Under the pieces are notes generated by a model. It did not search any database, was not told the DNA's origin, and saw nothing but the letters and a program-made list of their open reading frames with translations. The position numbers were made by a program, and so were the translations under genes. Shown here piece after piece: positions 27,974-37,728 of a stretch of 64,000 nucleotides of DNA; positions within the stretch are counted from its first letter, which is position 1, and the number at the start of each line of letters is the position of its first letter. The stretch comes from Vibrio sp. HA2012 (lineage in GTDB: Bacteria; Pseudomonadota; Gammaproteobacteria; Enterobacterales; Vibrionaceae): the NCBI RefSeq assembly GCF_002812955.1, contig NZ_PFXK01000001.1, forward strand, positions 248,001 through 312,000, read 5' to 3'.

Positions 27974-29744
27974 CAAGATCTCCTCTATTATTCTGGCTGC
28001 GGACTTTGAGCATTTCAGCAAAAAGCCCGGCAGATGAGGCCAGTTCTGAATAGGTGCCGGACTCGGTAATCGTTCCGGCCTGCATAACCAGAATATGGTC
28101 AACGGTTCTCAGGTGTTCAAGCTGATGGGTGACCATGAGTGTGGTTTTACCCTGAATGTTATTTTTGATCCCTTGCATTACCAGTTTTTCACTTCTGGCA
28201 TCCAGGCTGGCGGTGGGTTCATCCAGCAGCCAGAAGTGTCCCTGCTGCAGCATGGCTCTTGCTAGTGCCAGCCTTTGTGCTTGTCCGACAGATAGACCGC
28301 CGGAGCGGTCACTGACTTGATAATCCAGACCATGCTGGCGGATAAATTCAGCAGAATACGAATCGTCAATAACCTCAGACAGAAGGGTATCGGAGATTGT
28401 GTTTTTACCCAGAGTGATGTTTTCTCTGATACTGCCATGCAGCAGGAGAGGGTTTTGACCTACCCAGCTAACCTGTTTTCGCCACTCACTCAGGTTACAC
28501 TGATTCAGTTCAGTACCATTTATTTTCAGGCTGCCCTGATAGGGTAGAAATCCAAGTAGAGCATTAAGTAATGTTGTTTTTCCCGCTCCGCTGGGACCAA
28601 CCAGAGCGCTGGTTTTGCCTGGATTCAGGGTAAAAGAAACCGGCCCAATCAGTGTTTTTCCTTCTGGGGTCAGAACGATAAGTTTGTCGGCTTCTATTTG
28701 GATAGAAGCCGGATTCGGCAGTGATTGGTCACCCCCTTGCATCGCAGAAACATCGGTTTCCAGAAACTGTACAATACTTTCGGCTGCACCAACAGCTTGG
28801 GCTTTTGCATGGTAAAAGGTTCCCAGATCTCGCAGGGGTTGGTAGAACTCCGGAGCCAGGATCAGAATAAACAATCCGGAGAATAAACTGACCGGTGTTG
28901 AGTAGTGCCCGAAATCCAGTTCGCCAATATAACTGAAACCGAAATAAACTGCCGTCAGGGCTATTGATATTGAGGTGAAAAATTCCAGTACGGCAGAAGA
29001 AAGAAAAGCTACTTTTAGCACATCCATCGTACGCAGGCGAAATATCTCGGAAGCGCCTCTGAGCACTTCTGTTTCTGCATCAGCCCGGTTAAACAGACGA
29101 ATAGTGGTCATTGATTGTAACCGGTCGTAAAAATGTCCGGACAACCGTTGCAGGGCTTTGAAGTTTTTCTGGTTTGCTTCTGCGGCTTTTATGCCGACGA
29201 AAGCCATAAAGATAGGAATCAAAGGTGCGGTCAGCAAAAATATCAGCCCGGCAGCCCAGTTTACTGGAAAGACAACGAGTAGGATTAGCAGGGGCACTGC
29301 TCCCGCAAGAGTCATCTGTGGTAGGTAGCGGGAAAAAAAGTCCTGCATTTCTTCAACCTGTTCCAGTAATAATGTCGCCCATACCCCGGCAGGTTTTCCT
29401 TTAATATAAGCAGGTCCCAGAGTTCTGAGTTTATCCAGGATTAAACTACGGATGTAGATACGAACCTGTTCACCGCACCGAAACCCTGTCACTTCCCGCC
29501 CCCAGGAGCATACCGAACGACTCAGTACTGTGGCAGCCAGCCCAATAAAGTGAGGGATAAGTGCCATTTTATCATTTTGTTCAATAATAAGCTGATGCAG
29601 AATGTCAGCTAATAAAGCGGCTTGTCCCAGCAATAACAGGCTGGACATTACGCCAAGTGTAATATTTGCTATCAACCAGCGCCGGGCTAATTGGCTTTGT
29701 TGTGTTAACCATTTGTTGAGCTGTTTTTGTCTGATCTTATCCAT
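27966..29744 (-). CDS. cydD: Heterodimeric ABC exporter subunit CydD
   Basis: Partner of CydC, 592 residues from the ATG at 29744 (MDKIRQKQLNKWLTQQSQLA); a longer frame to 29819 is open but not family-like. The N-terminal membrane domain has SRSVCSWGREVTGFRCGEQV (20 residues shown), and the ATPase domain has Walker A LVGPSGAGKTTLLNALLG, signature LSVGQAQRLALARAML, Walker B WLLDEPTASLD and MVTHQLEHL. The signature motif has Val in place of the second Gly of the classical LSGGQ, as commonly seen in CydD. Its stop overlaps the cydC start; trxB is 109 bases upstream on the same strand. Confidence 0.95.
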   Translation of the reverse strand: MDKIRQKQLNKWLTQQSQLARRWLIANITLGVMSSLLLLGQAALLADILHQLIIEQNDKMALIPHFIGLAATVLSRSVCSWGREVTGFRCGEQVRIYIRSLILDKLRTLGPAYIKGKPAGVWATLLLEQVEEMQDFFSRYLPQMTLAGAVPLLILLVVFPVNWAAGLIFLLTAPLIPIFMAFVGIKAAEANQKNFKALQRLSGHFYDRLQSMTTIRLFNRADAETEVLRGASEIFRLRTMDVLKVAFLSSAVLEFFTSISIALTAVYFGFSYIGELDFGHYSTPVSLFSGLFILILAPEFYQPLRDLGTFYHAKAQAVGAAESIVQFLETDVSAMQGGDQSLPNPASIQIEADKLIVLTPEGKTLIGPVSFTLNPGKTSALVGPSGAGKTTLLNALLGFLPYQGSLKINGTELNQCNLSEWRKQVSWVGQNPLLLHGSIRENITLGKNTISDTLLSEVIDDSYSAEFIRQHGLDYQVSDRSGGLSVGQAQRLALARAMLQQGHFWLLDEPTASLDARSEKLVMQGIKNNIQGKTTLMVTHQLEHLRTVDHILVMQAGTITESGTYSELASSAGLFAEMLKVRSQNNRGDLDA

Positions 29745-29810
29745 TATAGAAGGCTTTATATTTATAATATGGAAGTGAAAGTAGTGATGGGATCCGGCGA
29801 TAGCAGAATA

Positions 29811-29840
29811 AGGATACAAAGCAAACGACCTTGTATCCTT
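29811..29840. repeat. 10-bp hairpin between trxB and cydD
   Basis: AAGGATACAA (29811-29820) and TTGTATCCTT (29831-29840) pair perfectly around ten bases, just past the trxB stop. It is not followed by a T run in either direction, so it may be an attenuator or an mRNA-stability element that sets different levels for trxB and cydDC. Confidence 0.45.
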
Positions 29841-29853
29841 GCCGGTTCATGGC

Positions 29854-30858
<1,005 letters not shown>

Positions 30859-30978
30859 CTAATGTGGGGATAAAAACTAATAGATGCAAGGCTTAAGATA
30901 TTCCTAACTGTACAGATCCCGATGAGAAAAAGGATCTGTACAGGGTAGAAAAGTAGCGACGACATTAAATAATACAGT

Positions 30979-31683
30979 TTAACCGCACTTTGACTCGCCG
31001 CAATTCAGGCAGGTTTGGCAGTTATCAATGATAACGACTGCTTTGGCATGACATTTATAACAAAGGGTGGCATTTTCCGGAAAACTGCTGCTATCATCCG
31101 GATTCTCTGCTTCTGCTGCTTCCGGAACCGATTCTGCCTCAATTCGGGTCAGTTCTTCTTTTTTGGATTCCAGAAAAGCCTTGCGGTGTTCATCCATTTC
31201 GGGTTTATCCAGTAAGCCTATTTCCAGCAAGTGTTGCTCGATGACATTGCCGATTTCAGCGATCAAAGAAGGTACATATTTCCCTTTGTTCCAGTATCCT
31301 CCGCGAGGATCGAATACAGAACGGAGTTCTTCAACCAAAAATGTACAGTCTCCGCCTTTACGAAAAACGGCGGACATGATTCGTGTCAGTGCAACTATCC
31401 ACTGATAGTGTTCAAGGCTTTTGGAGTTGATAAACACCTCAAAGGGGCGACGTATTTCGTGTTCCGTGCCTTTGTTGAGGATTACGTCGTTGATAGTGAT
31501 GAACAGAGAATGCTCAGATACGTGTTCCGGAGTTTTTAGCTTATATGTCGACCCCATCAGTTTTTCCGGGCGGACGATGGTTTCGTGCATTTGCTGTATT
31601 TCAGGCTGGGCTTCCTGATTCTGCTTTTCTTCATCGGATTTTATATTGAAGCCAATGATTTTTTTATCTATTTTCTTAACCAT
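30979..31683 (-). CDS. nrdJb: Class II ribonucleotide reductase small partner NrdJb (TSCPD type)
   Basis: 234-residue protein carrying the TSCPD-like C-terminal part of vitamin B12-dependent ribonucleotide reductase, split from the main subunit as in Pseudomonas aeruginosa. The central region has EHYQWIVALTRIMSAVFRKGGDCTFLVEEL (in outline) and FDPRGGYWNKGKYVPSL. The C terminus is Cys-rich (CYKCHAKAV, NCQTCLNCGESKCG), giving three CxxC pairs. Such C-terminal cysteines re-reduce the active-site disulfide in trans. It starts 31 bases after the nrdJa stop and is very probably co-transcribed. It carries charged linkers (about 190-205, Glu/Ala-rich) before the Cys segment. Confidence 0.85.
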   Translation of the reverse strand: MVKKIDKKIIGFNIKSDEEKQNQEAQPEIQQMHETIVRPEKLMGSTYKLKTPEHVSEHSLFITINDVILNKGTEHEIRRPFEVFINSKSLEHYQWIVALTRIMSAVFRKGGDCTFLVEELRSVFDPRGGYWNKGKYVPSLIAEIGNVIEQHLLEIGLLDKPEMDEHRKAFLESKKEELTRIEAESVPEAAEAENPDDSSSFPENATLCYKCHAKAVVIIDNCQTCLNCGESKCG

Positions 31684-31713
31684 AGTGAATTCTCGAACAG
31701 GTTTATTCCAGAC

Positions 31714-33867
31714 TTAATATTTACCGTAGTAGCCTTCTTTTAGTGCGTCATAAAGATTGGCTGCGGTATGGGTTTCTCCATCGTATTCAATCTCTTCGTT
31801 ACCTTTTGCTTCCAAAAGACTGCCGTCTTCCAGCGTAAATACATAGGTTGTATTTTCCAGATCCTGCTCCCGGATCAGAACACCCTGAAAGACTTCCGGA
31901 TTAAAGCGGAAGGTAGTACAACCTTTCAGACCTTTGTCATACGCTTCCATATAGATATCTTTAAAGGATTCAAACGAGAAATCGGTTGGTACATTCGCTG
32001 TTTTGGATATGGATGAGTCAATCCAGCGCTGGGCTGCAGCCTGAACCGCAACATGTTGAGATGGGGTAACATCATCGGCTGCAATAAAGTATTCAGGCAG
32101 CTTTTCATTTTCTTTTTCTGTATACGGCATTGCCTTAGCATTGACCAATTCCCGGTAGGCAAGCAGTTCGAAACTGAATACATCCACACTTTGTTTCGAT
32201 TTTTTACCTTCGACGATAAGGTTGCGGGAGTAATGATGAGCAAAGCTCGGTTCGATACCGTTACTGGCATTATTGGCCAGTGACAAGGATATGGTGCCTG
32301 TTGGGGCAATCGATGTATGGTGGGTAAAACGACATCCGTGTTTTGCAATCTGTTCAACCAGTTCGGGCTCAATTGAAGCTAGTTGTTGCATATAACGACT
32401 GTATCGGGCGTGTAGTATTTTTCCTTTCACGCTATCGCCAATCTTTATGCCGTCATCGGCCATTTCCGGACGGAGGCGCATCAATCTCGGTGTGATTTCA
32501 TAATCTTGTTCCATGATTGGGGCAGGGGCTTTCTCTTTTGCCAGGGCGAGACCTTCTCTCCAGCCTGCCATGGCCATCTCCCGAGAGACCCGATCGGTGA
32601 ACGCGATCGATTCGTCACTGCCGTATTTTTTTCTTAACATGGTGAGGGTTGATCCCAGACCGAGAAAACCCATACCGTGACGGCGTTTACTTTCAATTTC
32701 AGCTCTTTGTTTTTCTAGTGGTAACTGATTGATTTCAACAACATTGTCCAGCATGCGGGTAAAAATAGTGACGACTTTCTGATAGGTATCCCAGTCAAAA
32801 AATGCCTGCTCAGTAAACGGATTGCGTACAAATTTTGTCAGATTAACTGACCCCAGCAGGCAGGCACCATAAGGTGGCAATGGCTGTTCACCACATGGGT
32901 TGGTTGCCCGAATTTCTTCGCAGAACCAGTTATTGTTCATCTGATTGACTTTATCAATAAGAATAAATCCCGGTTCGGCATAGTCATAGGTGGAAGCCAT
33001 TATCATGTTCCACAGGTTACGGGCTGGTAGTGTGCGATAGATCTTACAGGCTACGCGTCCCTGACTGTCTTCTGCCAGTTCTTCTCTTATTGGCCAGTCA
33101 GTCCAGGTAATCGTAGGATCTTTGTTCAGATCAATACCATCCTGTCTGGCTTCCTTTGCAGTAATAGGGAAGATAAGCTGCCAGTCCTGATCGTGTTTGA
33201 CGGCATGGATAAAATCTTCGGTAATCAGTAATGAGAGATTAAATTGCCTCAGTCGTCCATCTTCCCGTTTTGCCTTGATAAACTCGAGTATATCCGGATG
33301 ACGGATGTCCATCGTTCCCATCTGAGCACCGCGTCTTCCTCCGGCTGAAGAGACGGTAAAGCACATTTTGTCATAAATATCCATAAAGGAAAGCGGGCCG
33401 GATGTATAGGCTCCAGCTCCCGAGACGAAGGCTCCGCGAGGGCGGAGGGTGGAAAAGTCATACCCAATCCCACAACCGGCTTTCAGCGTCAGTCCTGCTT
33501 CATGCACCTTATTCAATATATCGTCCATGGAATCATGAATGGTGCCGGATACAGTACAATTGATCGTTGATGTGGCGGGTTTATGCTCAAAGGCACCGGC
33601 ATTAGAAACGATACGCCCTGCAGGGATAGCACCGTTCCGCAGCGCCCAAAGGAACGCTTCATACCATTTTTGCTGACTTTTAGTTTCCAGTGTGGAGAGT
33701 GCTGTGGCTATACGCTGAAAAGTGCCATCCAGATCCTGGTCGATAGGGACTCCCTGCTTTGTTTTGAGTCGGTACTTTTTATCCCAGATATCCAGTGAAG
33801 TCGGCTGATATTTGATGTCGGCAGTTGAAGAGTCAATGGTGTTTTTGGAATGGTAACTATTTGCCAT
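31714..33867 (-). CDS. nrdJa: Adenosylcobalamin-dependent ribonucleotide reductase main subunit NrdJa
   Basis: Class II (oxygen-independent, B12-dependent) ribonucleoside-diphosphate reductase, 717 residues. Conserved features are the N-terminal INCTVSGTIHDSMDDIL with the redox Cys, the LKAGCGIGYDFSTLRPRG region, GGRRGAQMGTMDIRHPDILE, the catalytic NPCGEQPLPPYGACLLGS (Asn, Cys, Glu of the radical site), and the substrate loop IAPTGTISLSLANN. The C-terminal Cys pair of unsplit NrdJ is absent and supplied by NrdJb. The gene begins at the ATG at 33867 with GGAAAA upstream. No cobalamin riboswitch is recognisable in the 170 bases upstream. It lets the cell make deoxyribonucleotides without oxygen or a tyrosyl radical, if B12 is available. 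Confidence 0.9.
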   Translation of the reverse strand: MANSYHSKNTIDSSTADIKYQPTSLDIWDKKYRLKTKQGVPIDQDLDGTFQRIATALSTLETKSQQKWYEAFLWALRNGAIPAGRIVSNAGAFEHKPATSTINCTVSGTIHDSMDDILNKVHEAGLTLKAGCGIGYDFSTLRPRGAFVSGAGAYTSGPLSFMDIYDKMCFTVSSAGGRRGAQMGTMDIRHPDILEFIKAKREDGRLRQFNLSLLITEDFIHAVKHDQDWQLIFPITAKEARQDGIDLNKDPTITWTDWPIREELAEDSQGRVACKIYRTLPARNLWNMIMASTYDYAEPGFILIDKVNQMNNNWFCEEIRATNPCGEQPLPPYGACLLGSVNLTKFVRNPFTEQAFFDWDTYQKVVTIFTRMLDNVVEINQLPLEKQRAEIESKRRHGMGFLGLGSTLTMLRKKYGSDESIAFTDRVSREMAMAGWREGLALAKEKAPAPIMEQDYEITPRLMRLRPEMADDGIKIGDSVKGKILHARYSRYMQQLASIEPELVEQIAKHGCRFTHHTSIAPTGTISLSLANNASNGIEPSFAHHYSRNLIVEGKKSKQSVDVFSFELLAYRELVNAKAMPYTEKENEKLPEYFIAADDVTPSQHVAVQAAAQRWIDSSISKTANVPTDFSFESFKDIYMEAYDKGLKGCTTFRFNPEVFQGVLIREQDLENTTYVFTLEDGSLLEAKGNEEIEYDGETHTAANLYDALKEGYYGKY

Positions 33868-34039
33868 GTCAGGATTTTTCCTTATATTAGCTGCGGTATC
33901 GTATGGTTTTCCGCCAGTTGAGCTATATAATCAAAACACTGAAATGCACATTATTCAAGCTTTGTTTATACTTGTTGATGCACTTACCGAGGTCAGTTTT
34001 ACCTGCAGAGCTGGCCTGTTAAGGAGCCCTGATTCTATA

Positions 34040-34687
34040 TTATTTAATGGGTTCTTTGGGGCCGAGAAATTTAGGTTGAGTATGAAAGATATAGAGATCG
34101 AGCATAGCCTTGACTCTTGCCAGTGTTTCTCTGGCCCGGATCATTCGGCCTGAATACTGAAGAGGACCGGGAACGGCAAGGCATACAGCGCTGATATGAA
34201 AATGATTAGCGATAAATAGCGCCCGTTCACAGTGAAATTGTTGTGTGATGATAATGAATTCATCCGCTTCAAATATTTCTCTGGCCCGGATAATCGAATC
34301 CAGCGTTCTGAATCCGGCATAGTCAAGATGGATGGCTTTCTCCGGTATATCGGCTTTTAGTAGATCGCGTTTCATTGTCCATGGCTCATTATAAGAGCGA
34401 TGTGCATTGTCGCCACTGAGCAAAAATGCGCTGACTTTTCCTTTTTTGTACAGGCCAATGGCTGCTTCAATACGATGCGCATAGTAGTCGTTCAGGGTTT
34501 TCCCCAGATACTTACTGGTTCCCAGTACAAGAGCTACATTGAAATCCGGAAGATCATTGATCTGATGAAAAATCTGTCCTTCTGTCTGCCAACTGACAGA
34601 ACGGTCAATCAACGTAATACCGGCTGCAAATAAAGCAACAGCAAGTATTAATATCAGAGTCCGATATGACGTTAGCGACATTTTCAT
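34040..34687 (-). CDS. sanA: SanA-like DUF218 membrane protein
   Basis: 215-residue inner-membrane protein of the SanA/YdcF (DUF218) family; E. coli SanA (239 residues) affects envelope permeability to vancomycin at high temperature. One N-terminal helix (residues 9-27) is followed by a periplasmic or cytoplasmic DUF218 domain with VALVLGTSKYL, HRIEAAIGLYKKGKV, LLSGDNAHRSYNEPWTM, LDYAGFRTLDSIIRAREIF and ITQQFHCERALFIA, all very close to SanA. The ending FLGPKEPIK matches the position where SanA continues with a short tail. The exact biochemical role is unknown. Confidence 0.88.
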   Translation of the reverse strand: MKMSLTSYRTLILILAVALFAAGITLIDRSVSWQTEGQIFHQINDLPDFNVALVLGTSKYLGKTLNDYYAHRIEAAIGLYKKGKVSAFLLSGDNAHRSYNEPWTMKRDLLKADIPEKAIHLDYAGFRTLDSIIRAREIFEADEFIIITQQFHCERALFIANHFHISAVCLAVPGPLQYSGRMIRARETLARVKAMLDLYIFHTQPKFLGPKEPIK

Positions 34688-34702
34688 CTGTTAAGGTTCA
34701 CC

Positions 34703-35026
34703 CTATACATGGCGGTTTTTTTGAGCCCACATGCCAATTACAATAAAGCATACTATGATGGCTGCAAACATCGTACCCGGCTCAGTGGTACGTAAAGTAT
34801 GTGACAGATAAGGAGTGGCTTTTACAATAGCCAATCCATAACCAAAAGCATTCAGCAATATAAAAGCAGCCGTACGGATAATAAAGTGATAACCCGCCAG
34901 CAGTTTTCGCATTAACCGGTTAATTTCTCCACCAAACATAACCAGCAGACAAGCGACCAGTGCGGTAGAAATTTCACCGGTGTAGGGAAGGATATATCTG
35001 CCAGCGGGAGCCATAATCTCTAACAT
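34703..35026 (-). CDS. DUF3392 small membrane protein
   Basis: 107 residues with three hydrophobic segments (about 18-34, 52-68 and 85-101), matching the DUF3392 family found mainly in vibrios and relatives: EISTALVACLLVMFGGEINR, then LMRKLLAGYHFIIRTAAFIL and a short C-terminal WAQKNRHV. Function unknown. It lies 15 bases upstream of sanA on the same strand, so the two are likely one transcript. Confidence 0.72.
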   Translation of the reverse strand: MLEIMAPAGRYILPYTGEISTALVACLLVMFGGEINRLMRKLLAGYHFIIRTAAFILLNAFGYGLAIVKATPYLSHTLRTTEPGTMFAAIIVCFIVIGMWAQKNRHV

Positions 35027-35361
35027 CGTTGATTACTCATTCATTTTGCCTGTTATTGATATTAACAAAAAAAAAGAAAAATAGGGAAGTTAGTGTGTTA
35101 TTTTATTGTTGCTCACATGTTTCTTGCGTGTTTAATTTTCTCGAAATAAAAACAGTCAGAATATTTGATATGCCGTGTTTTGCGTACATAAGTGATACTT
35201 AACAATAAAGAAGTGTATAAATTGTGTTAAAAAATAGTATTTATATTCTATTTAATCTTATTTTTAATAAATAGAAAGATTTTTCGAATATATTCTCTTG
35301 CCAGAAATTAAAGCTTGGGCGATAGTAGTATTATGTCGTTGCCAGTATGTCGGGGGGCATA
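35027..35361. other. AT-rich divergent intergenic region
   Basis: 335 bases between the DUF3392 gene and the divergent small gene at 35362, very AT-rich from 35,150 to 35,300. No gene, repeat or known operator was recognised. Confidence 0.5.
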
Positions 35362-35739
35362 ATGGAAAAACAACAAACTATTTCTGCTGTATTTGATTAC
35401 ACAACATTTCTTGGGGCGTCGAGTTGTAAAAAATGGACGTTCCTTGAAGTATTCAGTTCTGTAGTTCCTATATTTGGAACCATCCTGAATAAAAAAGTTC
35501 AGGAAGATGTGATTCCAGAAGAGAGATTATGGCAGCATGCGATGAATGAGTTATCGACTCAGGACAGTGATGTACATAACCTTATCCGCTTACTGGAACT
35601 GGCTAAGGCTGAGGGGATAGATGAATTGACTTTAATGATGCCTTACGATCTGGACAGCCAGCAACTGAACTTCATTTCTGCCAGAACACGCACACATATA
35701 CATCAATCTGCGCAGGATGAATTTACTATTTATTTGTAA
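35362..35739 (+). CDS. Uncharacterised 125-residue protein
   Basis: I do not recognise a family. The start is the ATG at 35362, because GGGGGG lies directly upstream; an in-frame ATG at 35347 is possible. The protein is mixed charged, with a short hydrophobic stretch FLEVFSSVVPIFGTIL (about 28-43) that could be a membrane-associated helix, then an acidic helical segment (SDVHNLIRLLELAKAEGIDELTLMM, in outline). Many vibrios carry short proteins of this kind next to purC, but I have no function to offer. It is monocistronic, flanked by AT-rich DNA. Confidence 0.5.
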   Translation: MEKQQTISAVFDYTTFLGASSCKKWTFLEVFSSVVPIFGTILNKKVQEDVIPEERLWQHAMNELSTQDSDVHNLIRLLELAKAEGIDELTLMMPYDLDSQQLNFISARTRTHIHQSAQDEFTIYL

Positions 35740-35796
35740 ATATATCAGCGGATACTTATTTTTGAGTATTTACTTTATTGTTTATTTTGTAAATAT

Positions 35797-35828
35797 AAAT
35801 AAAAAAGGTTCATCAGGAATGAACCTTT
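35797..35828 (-). terminator. Terminator after purC
   Basis: On the minus strand AAAGGTTCAT / ATGAACCTTT forms a 10-bp stem followed by T-rich sequence (TTTTTTATTTA), about 80 bases past the purC stop. Confidence 0.8.
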
Positions 35829-35905
35829 GGGTTAATCGTTTTCGTGGTCAGTTAAGACAATATTTTATTAACTAAAATAATTATTGATAGATCACAATAT
35901 ACAAT

Positions 35906-37012
35906 TTACTCAACAATCAGATCATAGTTGTCGCGTAAGATATCAATAATCTCTTGTTTAGGATTCTCGCTCAAAGCAATTTTCTTACCGGTGATCTTTT
36001 CGGCAATGCCCAGATAGACATCAGAAATTTTGCGGATTTCAGATGCCGGGAGTGCATTATCACGAGCCAGTCTCATGCGCTCGTTCATTCGCTCTTTATT
36101 CAGCAGAATATCCGGATCAGGGAAATGATTTAGCAGAAACTGGCGGAAGCCTTCTTTTGAGTTCTCTACGATATTACCGGTCTGGTATTCTTTCGCATCC
36201 CAGATACGGGAAGAATCAGGAGTACCGACTTCATCCATATAGATTAATTTTTCAACACCTTTTGCATCGGTTACATAACCGAACTCGAATTTGGTATCGA
36301 CAAAGATTTGGTCAACTTTACCCAGCGCATCACTGATCACCTGAAAGCCTTCTTTCAGAAGTTTTTCATACAGGGAAATATCTTCCGCTTTATTGAAATT
36401 AAATGCTGCAAAGTTGTCTTCTATACTTTGGCGGGAGATATTGACATCATCCGCTTCAGGAACGCCGGGAATGCCTTTCAGAATGCCTTTTGTCGATGGT
36501 GTGATAAGCAGTTCCGGCAGTGATTTATCTTTTTCGAGACCTTCAGGAAGGTGGATACCACAAAATTCACGTTCACCTTTTGCATAGGAGCGCCACATAG
36601 AGCCGGTAATATATTTGCGGCAGATAGCTTCAATCATGACTGGCTTAGCTTTTTGTACAATCCAGATAAAAGGGTGGGGAATATCAAGGATATGACTGTC
36701 AGCCAGACCATTTTCCTGAAATAGTTTAAACCAGTGGTTGGAGATTGCATTCAGTGCGGCACCTTTACCCGGTACACCTTTGAGGCCGTTTTCACCATGC
36801 CAGATACAGTCAAAGGCAGAAATCCGGTCACTGATGACCATAATCGCCAGAGGAGCATCAGGGGCAACATTGTAGCCTTTTTCTTTGATCAGTCGTTGAC
36901 TGTCTTCTGCGGTCAGCCAGTAAACGGAACGCACCTTCCCGCTATGTACAGGTTTATCTGTACGGATTGGAAGATCATCATTTACGGCAAGAACTTGGTC
37001 GGCGAGGCTCAT
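35906..37012 (-). CDS. purC: SAICAR synthetase PurC (long form)
   Basis: Purine biosynthesis: joins aspartate to CAIR, forming SAICAR, with ATP. It has 368 residues from the ATG at 37012, preceded by AAGGA; the frame is open to 37033 but the shorter start matches the long PurC of vibrios (about 367 residues; the E. coli enzyme is 237). The ATP- and substrate-binding motifs [45 protein letters not shown] and [12 protein letters not shown] are intact. The C-terminal extension ([19 protein letters not shown], in outline) is typical of this subgroup. No PurR-type operator was identified with confidence upstream. Confidence 0.95.
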   Translation of the reverse strand: MSLADQVLAVNDDLPIRTDKPVHSGKVRSVYWLTAEDSQRLIKEKGYNVAPDAPLAIMVISDRISAFDCIWHGENGLKGVPGKGAALNAISNHWFKLFQENGLADSHILDIPHPFIWIVQKAKPVMIEAICRKYITGSMWRSYAKGEREFCGIHLPEGLEKDKSLPELLITPSTKGILKGIPGVPEADDVNISRQSIEDNFAAFNFNKAEDISLYEKLLKEGFQVISDALGKVDQIFVDTKFEFGYVTDAKGVEKLIYMDEVGTPDSSRIWDAKEYQTGNIVENSKEGFRQFLLNHFPDPDILLNKERMNERMRLARDNALPASEIRKISDVYLGIAEKITGKKIALSENPKQEIIDILRDNYDLIVE

Positions 37013-37164
37013 TTCAGGATTCCTTCTCTTCATACGCTAACGGGCGCATCATACCAGAACTTTGTAAAGTCTCCAGATAAAAAGGCAAACGTTTGCTCTG
37101 GCGTTTGCCGCACGTAAAAACTTTCCCGTCAACTGGTGATCCTGAGGTTACTTAACTTGATTAA

Positions 37165-37527
37165 TTAATGGTATGTTCGTGAACAAGTATTCCGGGCAAC
37201 AAAAAAGACTTCACAATGATGTTGTCTGGCTATCTGTTCAATGACGTGCCGGCTGCTGGCAGAAAGCTGGTCACTGGCAATAATAGCACTGGCAGTACCG
37301 GCCTTGATGGCTTTAATCACAATCTCTTCTTCTGAAAGGCTGGAGGAGTGTTTGATCTGGATGATGTTGTTACAGTTAATATGATAACGTGACAGCTCTT
37401 CATAGGAAGGTCTCGGGCATTCAGAAGTGAATAGAACCCATTGTTTTTTATGAGATAGCAGCGCTAAACGATCCGACAAAAGCGAAACAGATGAAGAAAA
37501 GCCGTTTGTTGTGTTTACCTGAAGCAT
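37165..37527 (-). CDS. SulA-like SOS cell-division inhibitor
   Basis: About 120 residues from the ATG at 37527, supported by AAGGACAG eight bases upstream; the frame is open further but extends through the operator. The core QWVLFTSECPRP, SLSEEEIVIKAIKAGTASAIIASDQLS and HHCEVFFVAR resembles the SulA/RecA-fold family that blocks FtsZ polymerisation after DNA damage (segments shown in outline). A LexA box lies 23 bases upstream of the start, so induction by DNA damage is expected, which supports the assignment. The N terminus differs from enterobacterial SulA (169 residues), so the FtsZ target is inferred, not shown. Confidence 0.68.
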   Translation of the reverse strand: MLQVNTTNGFSSSVSLLSDRLALLSHKKQWVLFTSECPRPSYEELSRYHINCNNIIQIKHSSSLSEEEIVIKAIKAGTASAIIASDQLSASSRHVIEQIARQHHCEVFFVARNTCSRTYH

Positions 37528-37549
37528 ATTAACTGTCCTTATATACATA

Positions 37550-37565
37550 CTGTATGAATTAACAG
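37550..37565 (-). promoter_or_regulatory. LexA (SOS) box
   Basis: CTGTATGAATTAACAG fits the LexA consensus CTGT-N8-ACAG, and the flanking TA/TA extends the dyad. It sits between the start of the SulA-like gene and its probable promoter, 23 bases upstream of the ATG. Confidence 0.85.
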
Positions 37566-37691
37566 TATGTTGTTTTGGACAGATATGCAAGCTTTTTTTG
37601 CTGAAAATAACAGCAGTTTTATTCAGGAAGTGGAACAGTGAAGGGAAAAGTTCTGTAGTACAAAATGGTACCAACAGACGATGCTAAGGGG

Positions 37692-37728
37692 AAAACAGCT
37701 TCTCTGATGAAAGTCAGCTGTTTTTTTT
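37692..37728. terminator. Hairpin with T run overlapping the end of the J-domain gene
   Basis: AAAACAGCT and AGCTGTTTT pair around a 14-base loop with eight T on the plus strand. On the minus strand the same hairpin ends in TTTT and overlaps the stop codon of the J-domain gene, so it probably terminates that gene. Confidence 0.55.

Noticed and set aside
33868..34039. Cobalamin riboswitch before nrdJa
   Set aside because: No B12-box-like sequence was recognisable and the 170-base gap is short for one.
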